From assembly GCF_905147045.1 (NCBI RefSeq), contig NC_065891.1, forward strand, positions 8,441,001 through 8,505,000: 64,000 bases of DNA, read 5' to 3'. Numbering within the stretch: position 1 is the stretch's first letter; the number at the start of each line of letters is the position of its first letter. The translations under genes were made by a program, and so were the position numbers. Positions 46,543 to 64,000 of the stretch are shown here, piece after piece. The notes beneath the pieces were generated by a model. It was not told where the DNA came from and ran no database searches. It worked only from the letters and a program-made list of their open reading frames with translations. The stretch comes from Nymphalis io (taxonomy: Eukaryota; Arthropoda; Insecta; Lepidoptera; Nymphalidae).

Positions 46543-49361
46543 ATGCCGGCCGTTAACTTCGATTTAATTACTATAAAATCTTTTAAAGAGGATAATGTAA
46601 TTAAAAATGTTTGGAATCACAACCTTCATGAAGAATTCCACATTATTAGACAAGTATACAATTTGGATAAAACTGATTACTTTTTAATTTGAAGTTATAC
46701 AGTAAATAAATTTATTATAAAATTATGTTCATAAATATATATTTATACAATTGATTGATTTCAGATAGTTCAGAAATACCAATGGGTAGCTATGGATACT
46801 GAATTTCCGGGTGTAGTAGCAAGACCAATAGGAGAATTTAGGTCCACTGCTGATTATCAATACCAGCTTCTAAGGTACATGTTTAATTGAATAATTATAA
46901 TCATAAAATTGAATGTTATATGTTTTCTACTGAATAATTTACATTATTATTTTTAACAAGTATAAAAAAAACTGTTATTTTAGTTTGTATTGTAATAATT
47001 TTCATTAAATACTATGTATTCTATTAACACAAATAGAAAGTACCTGTTATTAAGAATAAAATTTAAAATTCCTATTTTTCTCTGATGTTATAGATGTAAT
47101 GTAGATCTGCTAAGAATAATACAATTAGGTCTTACTTTTATGGATGAAAATGGAAAAACCCCTCCGGGTTGTACTACATGGCAATTTAATTTTAAATTTA
47201 ATCTACAGTAAGTATTATTTAAACATTATATTTAAGATTATAACATTTATATTTGTTTTAGTCTGCCTAGTTCCATATCTGTATATTTTTATAAGATCTC
47301 TTGTTAACAGGGAAGATATGTATGCTCAAGATTCAATAGATTTGCTACAAAACTCTGGACTTCAATTCAGAGAACATGAGGAACATGGAATAGAACCCAT
47401 TGAATTTGCAGAACTGTTAATGTCTTCAGGTATTTAAGTAGTCAATAATAAATGTCGACAAAATTAAACATTTAAGAATAAAATAATTACCAGTCCCAAA
47501 TTTATGCCTAGGCCTATGAGCCCCAACCAGCTAAAAATAATATAATTTTTATCTCTTTTGAAATGGGGTGGGCCTCAAATTTGAAAGTGCCTATGCTCTT
47601 TTAAGTCTAGGCCTGATAATTACATTGGTTGCTATGTGTTCATCATGTTAATGAATTCTTGCAGGTATTGTTCTAATGGACAATATAAACTGGTTAAGCT
47701 TTCATTCTGGCTATGATTTTGGATATTTACTTAAACTTTTGACTGATCAGAATTTACCACAAGAGGAAAATGATTTCTTTGATAGTCTAAGACTATATTT
47801 TCCTACAGTATATGATGTCAAAGTAAGTAAATATTTATTGTTTTTTTTTTCATATTAGATTGAAGAAGTTACTAACTACAATTGTGTGTCTGCAGTATCT
47901 TATGAAATTATGCAAAAATCTCAAAGGTGGACTTCAGGAAGTAGCTGACCAATTGGAACTTCGAAGAGTAGGACCACAGCATCAAGCTGGCTCTGATTCT
48001 CATTTGACTGGTATGGCATTCTTCAAAATCAAAGAAGTAAGTTTTTATACAAATATGAATTGAAGGCCTTATAAACAATTACTTATATAAATACAACATC
48101 AAGTAAGAATGCTTTTAGTCTCATGTTGCACCTTTTATTTAGTAATTTCATTTTTAAATCAATGAAACATGTTTAAATTATGCCTGTTATCTGAGGCACG
48201 TTTACAGACAGTTTACATGTTTGTTGGCACTGTTGGTTTGATAACTTTGAAAGTGTGTTTCCGAGCAATTTAATGTAAGAAATTCCTCATTTAAATTTGG
48301 GTTAACTTAACTACTAACCGATGTGTGCTTTTTATCAGTTCCACTAATTTATTTGACATTTAATTTTGTCTTATAATAAAAAAAAACTAGGTTATTATAA
48401 ATTATATGTATTCATGTACGTTAATATATATATGATTCTCAGTAAATTAATAGACAAAACACTATTATTTGAATAACTGATATTAGCGTAATGAATACAA
48501 ACATAAGTCACCAATTTAATTTCAGTACCTTGAGACTTCAAGAGAAATCCATCCTAAATGTTTATGTATGAAGAATTTATATTGGGAGATTGTTTTGATA
48601 ACAAAATAATAACAATAAATCTTATAATTTATAACACTGACTCCAAAATAGTAACAATGTTTTCACTTTTAATTTTTTAAATATTTGATGTAATAGAAGA
48701 GAAAAATATTTATATAGAGACAAAAAGTAAATGAATTGTGATGATTTATAACAAAAATTAGTTTTGGCCATTTATTTTCAAAAAGTGTATTATACTATGT
48801 TATATATACTAATACACTTTGTATTACTATATATATAACATAGTAACTATTATAAATAGAAAATTATTAATTTCTATTTCTTAACATGACCCATTCAGTG
48901 GAATTTTAAGAAACCTGGTAATATGATAACCAGTAGTTCTGCTAGATGTGTATTTAGAAGCACAGTAACAGTTCTAGTTATTGCTATTATTTTGGGATAC
49001 AGCTATTGAAACTAATTTAACAAAAAAGAGCTGTTTTCAGTATGTTTTTAATAAAATAGAAATATTTATGATATTATTATATGTATTCATAATAATATTG
49101 ACTATTGTTTTGATAGAACCAGTGACAATCATTGTATAAATATGAGTTGTATGCATATGCTTACAATAAAGTTTTGAACTTAGCCAAATAGAGCCTACTT
49201 GAATAAAATATAATTTGATTTTGATGTAAATAATTTCTCTGCAGGTTTTCTTTGATGGAAACATTGAAAGTACCAGTGGACATCTATATGGCTTAGGAGC
49301 GCCATGTTCTCCCAATGCAAATAGCATGCAGGAATGTATAGAAAATGGCAGTTCACCATAA
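46543..49361 (+). CDS. CCR4-NOT deadenylase catalytic subunit CNOT7/Pop2, copy 2
   Basis: Seven coding exons: 46543-46653, 46765-46874, 47094-47207, 47311-47429, 47665-47822, 47896-48036 and 49245-49361. Their lengths (111, 110, 114, 119, 158, 141, 117) and phases are identical to copy 1, again 289 aa. All catalytic residues are kept (D48, E50, D169, H233, D238). Over residues 38-251 I count 10 amino-acid differences from copy 1. Exon 6 is identical in protein but differs synonymously in 22 of 47 codons. The N-terminal 20 and C-terminal 35 residues differ most. So it is an old tandem gene duplicate under strong purifying selection, not a retrocopy or pseudogene. Intron 6 is enlarged (1.2 kb) and holds a hairpin at about 48790. 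It converges with Iswi, whose stop codon is 0.57 kb away. Confidence 0.96.
48790..48847. repeat. long imperfect inverted repeat in CNOT7 copy 2 intron 6
   Basis: TATACTATGTTATATATACT pairs with TATATATATAACATAGTA on the right, around an inner palindrome TAATACA-CTT-TGTATTA. A small internal length difference separates the arms. Possibly a fold-back element; coordinates approximate. Confidence 0.55.
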
Positions 49362-49504
49362 TTTTTTACTTGTTACGTAAGTTAAACGGCGCCACCAAGT
49401 GTTCAATTTTTTAAATATTATGTGTGTAATAATATAATTGAACAAAAAAAACTGTGATTGTTAGTACCTGAGAAGGCAGGAATAAGTAAGGTTATTGACA
49501 TTAT

Positions 49505-49510
49505 AATAAA
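49505..49510 (+). promoter_or_regulatory. candidate poly(A) signal, CNOT7 copy 2
   Basis: AATAAA 144 bases after the stop codon; a second AATAAA lies about 30 bases farther on. Confidence 0.5.
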
Positions 49511-49695
49511 GTTATCTATGTTTACTACAAAAAAATAAACAAATATTATTTTTCAAATGATGTTAGAGCACATTATGTAAATGAAAACAAACAAAAAAAT
49601 TATTGAATTCATCTCAATTTTCAACTTGGCATGGCGTGCGTCGATAGTGTATAACATTGTGCAATAATAAAAATAATGTTTTATTTATCAGATTA

Positions 49696-49701
49696 TTTAT
49701 T
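49696..49701 (-). promoter_or_regulatory. candidate poly(A) signal, Iswi
   Basis: AATAAA on the minus strand about 230 bases after the Iswi stop; another is at 49680-49685. With the CNOT7 signals this leaves the two convergent transcripts almost touching. Confidence 0.45.
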
Positions 49702-49932
49702 TAACTGACCCATAATCAATCAACACCTTCATTATATTTAATCAATACACCATAAAAAGGGAATGTTAACTAGTCAATTAAATTAAGATTAATACTCAAG
49801 GTAAACAGAAGACAAGAGAGGCCTTCTAAATTTAAGAAATGGACATCTTTGATTTGTGGAAACAATTTAATGTTTTTACTTTCAGGCTGTAACCGATCTA
49901 GTGACCCTTGTTAATTTGGAGGTAACTGGATT

Positions 49933-58696
<8,764 letters not shown>

Positions 58697-59695
58697 TGTT
58701 CCTTAAATAAATTACACTCAACAAAGAGTGATAAATTTATTTTGATTCATTTACAAAGCTTATTATTGTTAAATTTATACTAAGATAAAAAGTAGAAAAC
58801 TAAAAACGTACTAGAGTAGCACAAACTCGATGCCTATCTATGCCGGGCGCGAAAAGTAAATTGTGAGTACAGATTACACACAGAGTACAAAAGGCCTTTA
58901 AAAAAAACAGCATTCTCAAAGCACAGGCAAACCGCAAGCATAGATAATGTAAACTATAGACTGCAAGTCGCAACTAAAATCTAAAGCCTCCAATACACGT
59001 TATTCCATTGTATTCTACTGACATAAAGCTTCAAGTACACGTTAGTCCAGCTCCCAGCGTGTTTGGTTAATATGGCGTTCACTTCACTCAGCGGGTCCCA
59101 CTTAGTAAACTATTTTAGTTACAACGTTTTCCAAATAAATAAATAAATAATACCATATGTATCACTTATCTGTTGTAGCTATATAACATTAGATATGATG
59201 TCGATAATCAATATGGCCAGGCCCATGAAACTAAAGTAGGTACTAAATTTTATACAGATATTTTTTAATAAAACTACCCCGTAACCTTATCATGTTATTT
59301 TATATTACACGGATTTAGTGTACTGTCTATGGTATGATATTATTTCCGATTTTAGCCACGCGCAAAAATATCTTTGTCGGAATATAAGCAACATTGACAT
59401 TGATTTAACGCGATATCATTGGTCGAGATCTTGAATTATCTATTATAATTTGTATTTGCAATTATGCATTATGAATGTATAGTTATATGTAAATACATAT
59501 ATAATATATAAATTATACATAGCATTCAAATTCAAAAGTGAAACTTATTTTGTAAAAACCACGATTTGGTCTTTACTAAAACAGAACACTAAATCATACA
59601 AAGTGATATAAATTACTCTTAAACAGAAATAGCATAAAAGAACACATTCAACAAATCACAAGTGTGTTTACTAGTAAATTAATGACTTTTCACTT
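58697..59695. other. Iswi: Iswi upstream region
   Basis: Contains the Iswi 5' UTR and probably its promoter. No TATA box or leader exon could be placed with confidence. A GC-richer patch at 58835-58855 (ATGCCGGGCGCGAAAAG) is a candidate core-promoter area. Confidence 0.35.
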
Positions 59696-59812
59696 TACTT
59701 TTCTGGGTACCAACAAACTTTTTATTGGTCTGGTTATATGTGGAGTTTGAACCCAGGCCTCAAATTCTGTTGCTTTATATCTAGCCACTAGACCAATGAA
59801 GCAATCAACTAA
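59696..59812 (-). mobile_element. SINE-2 fragment
   Basis: Minus strand has a clear tRNA-like head: TTGGTCTAGTGGCTAGATAT as box A and CTGGGTTCAAACTCCACA as box B, then AGACCAATAAAAAGTTTGTT. The following body is lost. Confidence 0.65.
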
Positions 59813-60035
59813 CGACATTAAGCAAAGGATATTAGGATTACAGGAATTATAATAAAATATCAATAAAATCTTTGTACAGTCCAATACGTAACACTATATT
59901 TATATGTCAAGGACATTGGAGCATCCAAAGCTAAAAAAATATTTAAAAATTAATTAAATATTCTCTTTTAAATAAAACAAAGTTTTTCTTTATACATTTT
60001 TCTTAATACATAGGTATCTACATATATTTCTCTAT

Positions 60036-62608
60036 TCATAATTTACTATTTACAGCTTCTTTGATTAGTGTGTTTAGATATTCCATTTTGTCATCCTTTT
60101 TTTCTAATTTATTATAAATATTCCAGCTCACCTAAAAACATGCGATTGTATTAAGAAGCTATCAAATCAAGCTAAATATTTAATATAATGATTACCTATC
60201 AAAACAGCTAATAGTACTTATTTGGCTGTTTATTTAATTTTGTATTTAAAAAAATTGGTGAAATCTTATCTTTAAATAAGTAAATGTTAATCGAAGACCG
60301 GGGATCAGATCTGAGCAAGTACTACTGATCTGACTCTTCAATAAGTTTTCATTCGCCAAATTTTTGTAAATTATTCATTATGCGGTTAGTGGTAGAAATG
60401 CCGACACATATGTATCCACCAACCTACATTGAGCACTGTAGTGGAATAAGCATGCTAATTGTCCTCAAGAAGAGGAAGCCTTAGCCCAGCACTGACATAT
60501 TTACCAGCTGAAACCTTTACATTGATAATATTTATGTAATTTTGCCACATTCCTAAATTAGCATCCAAATATAATGTATATTTAACACCACTTACTAAAG
60601 CTGCACGATATCCCAGTGCATTTAGTTCTTTCATTTTAGTGTAAAAATGGCCAGTTGGAGAATTCGTATTTTGAATTATGGTGTTTTTTCCAGCAATTAT
60701 TAAACATATCCAAATATTATTGTCAGGGGGTTCAACAATAAAACCAAACTTTGTTTCTGTAAAAACTTTGTCAACTGGTAATGGTAGACCTTCACTACTA
60801 TCACAAATGATAATATCTGAAATAAACATATTAATTAATCTATTATGTAATAAAGCTTACATAGTAGCTGTATACAAAAATGATGATGGAAATACCATCA
60901 GGTGGCCCATTTTCTAGTCTACCTATCTAGTTTAAATAAAACAGAGATTAACAAATTAATTACAAGTTCTATTTAACAGATAAAATAATAAAATGTGTTC
61001 ACCTCCTCTTTGATGATGGGTAAGAATATGATGACCAGTTGCAAAGTTTTTACCACCACGCATATCCCATAAAAGTTTTACAATGTCTAAAAACATCTTC
61101 TCTGATACATTATATTGTTTCACATAGTCTTCATTTGGTATATAATCTGTATATTTTTTTGATAAAAGGATCACTTGATTATCCTTAAGAAGGTTATCAG
61201 TCTTTCCAAATATTTTTGCTGTATTGTGAATTGTTAAAATTTCTCTTCCATATTGATAACAATGTTTCCCATAAGTATTTTCTAAAAAGTCTGGACTTAA
61301 AATTTTATTCATTAAATCAAATGCGTGGATATTAAGTAGGCAGAGATATGCAACACAACAAGAAAATGATCTACCATGTCCTTTGATTTCTTCCACACGT
61401 TCTGGATTTCTCAACTCATTTAGTACCTTCGAAAAAAGGCAAATTTCTGTTTCTGGTTTAAAATTAAAAATCCCATAGGTCAGCATTAATCTTTCAAGAT
61501 CCTTTAATCTTGCAGTATTTATTGAAATTATAGCAGCTTCTGCAATTTTTGTAAGACAACTCTTATGTAATGTTAAGGTTGAACTTCCTACTAATGCAAT
61601 TTGAACATTGCACATAATAGACAGTCTAGAAGTCTCATGTTGCAGGGTTTCAAGAAGGTCATACATCTTATTGCTCTCATTTTTTTTTATAGAATACCTT
61701 ATAATCTTTAATAATGATGCAAGTGAAACTTCATGTATGTGAGAAGAGTTTTCAATAATTTTGTCAATATATTTTGAAATTAATGTCATGCTCCTTATTG
61801 GAGTTTTACTTTTAAACAGGCCCATTGCAATTATTGCTAGCTCATCAACATTGAACTGCGAAAAATTACTTTCTACCTGAAGTTCCAGGTTATATGTTTC
61901 AGGTGGAGATTTTCTCATAATTCCAATAAAAAATAAAGCTTGAACAAGTTGGGTTTTCGTCAATTGCTTTGCTTTACTAGCAAATTTTAATAGACACCTA
62001 GATGAAAATGAACTTAGTTTGGTCACATTAAGCATATAAAATAAAGAAATAAATGATAACATTTCATCAAATGACCAATTTTTAAGTCTTTTAAAACATT
62101 CATCATCAAGAGCAGTCCAAACCTCAATATAATTTCTAGTTCTTATTGACTCGGTTTCAGGCCATTTTGTAAGACCATAAAATATTGATTTCAATTCCTC
62201 ATCTGTAGCTACTTGTATATTGTCTGTTAATGCATCTATATAATTATCAAACTTTTTACTAGATATACAAATATCATGTTGAGAGCTATATTCACCTAAG
62301 GTTGAGAGCAATTTAAAAATTGTTTGCGGAGTTTCTTTTAACCAGTTGCTCTCCAGTATTTTTCTAAATTGTTCTTCTGATAATGTTTGAGTTTTTTTTT
62401 GGTCAATATTAGCTAAAACTATTGGGAACCCATTATTTTGCATAACGTTACAAGCATATTTATTTTCATGCTCAATAAACGTTTTGGCATAGACATCAGC
62501 AGTACTGTGGAACTTTTTAGTAGTAACTTTTTGAATAGATGATTGTAAAAAGCATTTACAGCATTTTGAATATAATAAGTAGCGTAAAGGTTTCGTTATC
62601 AAGCCCAT
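60036..62608 (-). CDS. FASTK-family mitochondrial RNA-binding protein with RAP domain
   Basis: Three coding exons: 62608-61003, 60816-60596 and 60131-60036, phases 1 and 0, GT-AG introns, 640 aa. The last two exons encode a RAP domain (about residues 570-630): NNIWICLIIAGKNT, then TGHFYTKMKELNALGYRAAL, spliced to VSWNIYNKLEKKDDKMEYL. The RAP end is only restored by the short third exon, which is easy to miss. The long first exon has the helical-repeat layout of FASTK proteins, with FAST_1/FAST_2-like leucine-rich segments before RAP. The N-terminus is basic and lacks acidic residues for about 35 positions, as expected for a mitochondrial presequence. Family members control mitochondrial mRNA stability and processing. 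Length is closest to FASTKD4/TBRG4 or FASTKD3; I cannot choose. The start has A at -3 and G at +4. Confidence 0.9.
60295..60510 (+). mobile_element. SINE-1 copy, degraded, in FASTK-family intron 2
   Basis: GGGGATCAGATCTGAGCAAG, ACCAACCTACATTGAGCACT, GTAGTGGAATAAGC, GAGGAAGCCTTAGCCCAGCA follow the SINE-1 order with heavy decay. It is antisense to the host gene. Confidence 0.7.
60888..60935 (+). mobile_element. SINE-3 tail fragment in FASTK-family intron 1
   Basis: ATACCATCAGGTGGCCCATT, then CTAGTCTACCTATCTAGTTT and an A-rich end match only the last 50 bases of the family. Confidence 0.55.
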
Positions 62609-64000
62609 GATAATTTTCTTAACATTTGTGCAAAAATTATTTTTGTAGGTTACCTACCTACTTTTCGTTCGACATTTTAGGTGACACTTAATAAACTAAT
62701 AGTTGACAATGACAATTTAATGGTGGTTGAGTAGTGATAACAGCTTAGGGTTAAATTTAGCTTTTTTTATACCAACCGTAAACAGAGAAACAAATCGTAG
62801 ACAACATATCGTGGTTACGCGATAAAGGACAAAAGATTTGATAATTCTATCTCTGTCTAAGCCATTTGTAACGTAATTTTCGTTCTCTTTCTTGTAAAAG
62901 TGAGAAGGAAATCGTCATTGCGTCTATGATTTCTCTGTCTATACCAACACTTTAATAACACTATTTATTATATCGAAATGGCAAGTTATCCAACTAAAAA
63001 TCTTGGATTTTCAGTATTTTCATCTTTAAAAATTAAAATGTAATGTTCATAACTTATACATATTCTTTTCTTATGTATATATGATAAGCTCCAAAATATT
63101 AAGTAAAAGCATTTTATAAACACGTATATTTTTGGTAAAACTTAAAACTAAAAGCAAATGATATTAGCCCGTAATATTATATTTCAGAAATAATAATTAT
63201 TTTGATAATAAGTGATACTTTATATTTGAACTAATAATATTTATGTATGTATTAACCCTTCGTATGCCGCATCACACACCATGAGAAATGGTGTATCTGC
63301 CGCCGACTTATCAGGTGAAAGAGAAAGAACATATACCTAAGAAAGAGATAGCCTTTTTCTGTCTCTTTCATAGGTTGCACGCTATGATTTGGATATAGCC
63401 AGGTGTTAACTTTATTTTGACAATATTATCTAAAGTTTTTGTATACTCTTTTTATCAATAGCTCTCATATTCAGATTTTTTTTATATATTTGTTGAATAA
63501 AAGTCTCAGTGTTTTACTCATTTATTATGATTGTTTTTACTTTTTTACAACACAATTTTAATTACGTTATTTGTATTAGATTTAACATGATATAAAAAAA
63601 CCATAGAATCTAGATTTTACGAATAGGGTTAATGACGTAAAAAAAATATTGTATGGGATTATATTATCGCAGACCGGAAGATTTTTTAGGATTATTCTCG
63701 GCTATGAACGTATAATTGATAAAAAACCTTCTTTATATATAAAACAATACTTCGTTAAACCCTTGTGTTTAAATCTTGCATTGGCTGCATTGAACATATT
63801 TGCCTACTTTGGCATAAAAGATTATGAACTTCCTTGAAGCTGAAATAGTATTTTTTATTAAATATGTATACACAAAGCATTGGCAAGAACAAGGTAACGT
63901 CATCGGATAAGGTTCTTGTATATACAGCAGTCTCGTCAAAAATTGTCCTTAAACCTATGCCAAATTATCTTAATTAAGAGCAAAGTTGCTAATATTTGGT
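62609..64000. other. upstream of the FASTK-family gene; no further gene seen
   Basis: 62609-62700 should hold the 5' UTR and promoter. 62860-62960 and 63290-63390 have similar motifs (TTTCTCTGTCT, GTCTCTTTC, GAAAGAGAAAGA) of unknown meaning. The frame at 63649-63837 has no recognisable domain. A 7-bp-stem hairpin (ACACCAT-GAGAA-ATGGTGT) is at about 63276-63294. Confidence 0.4.

Noticed and set aside
46543..49361. CNOT7 copy 2 as a processed pseudogene or assembly duplicate
   Set aside because: It retains all introns with unrelated intron sequence, has no frame breaks and differs at nearly half the codons, so it is neither a retrocopy nor an allelic duplicate.
60455..60595. Continuation of the FASTK-family exon 2 open frame through the donor
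   Set aside because: GTAAGT at 60595 and the RAP-completing exon at 60131-60036 fit the domain; the read-through enters SINE sequence.
63649..63837. 62-codon plus-strand frame near the right edge
   Set aside because: No recognisable domain, start context or neighbouring exon; length is within chance for the region.

Overview
This window looks like lepidopteran (moth or butterfly) nuclear DNA, probably a nymphalid-type butterfly. It is AT-rich, its genes have many short exons with GT-AG introns, and its introns and intergenic DNA are full of tRNA-derived SINEs, LINE 3' ends that finish in a CCACTTACCATCAGGTGG-type tail, a mariner and a copia element. The lepidopteran assignment rests on repeat families I recognise. 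The family-level guess is inference.

Layout. 1-3194 is the 3' part of a decayed Ty1/copia retrotransposon with a compact 110-bp 3' LTR. About 3.2-39.6 kb has no complete gene. It holds many repeat copies and, on the minus strand, two splice-consistent coding exons (17.4-17.8 kb and 14.3-14.4 kb) that I assign to rdgC/PPEF, the EF-hand serine/threonine phosphatase whose N-terminus carries a calmodulin-binding IQ motif. A GC-rich block with a strong minus-strand splice donor at 36.6-36.9 kb may be its noncoding first exon. The phosphatase and EF-hand exons are not visible and should lie beyond position 1. If so, most of the left half of the window is rdgC intron.

39.7-49.4 kb holds two tandem plus-strand genes for the CCR4-NOT deadenylase catalytic subunit (CNOT7/Pop2/Caf1). 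Each encodes 289 aa in seven coding exons of exactly matching lengths. Both keep all catalytic residues, and synonymous sites have diverged widely. 49.9-58.7 kb is a complete minus-strand ISWI chromatin-remodelling ATPase (17 coding exons, 1028 aa), convergent with the second CNOT7 copy. 60.0-62.6 kb is a minus-strand FASTK-family mitochondrial RNA protein with a C-terminal RAP domain (3 coding exons, 640 aa).

The genes form no operon-like unit. They cover cytoplasmic mRNA deadenylation, chromatin remodelling, mitochondrial RNA metabolism and, partially, a photoreceptor-type phosphatase. Repeats belong mainly to three SINE families, here called SINE-1 (tRNA head GCCGAGATGG), SINE-2 (tRNA head TGGTCTAGT) and SINE-3 (LINE-like 3' tail), plus their probable LINE partners. 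I see no CRISPR array, rRNA or free-standing tRNA gene.
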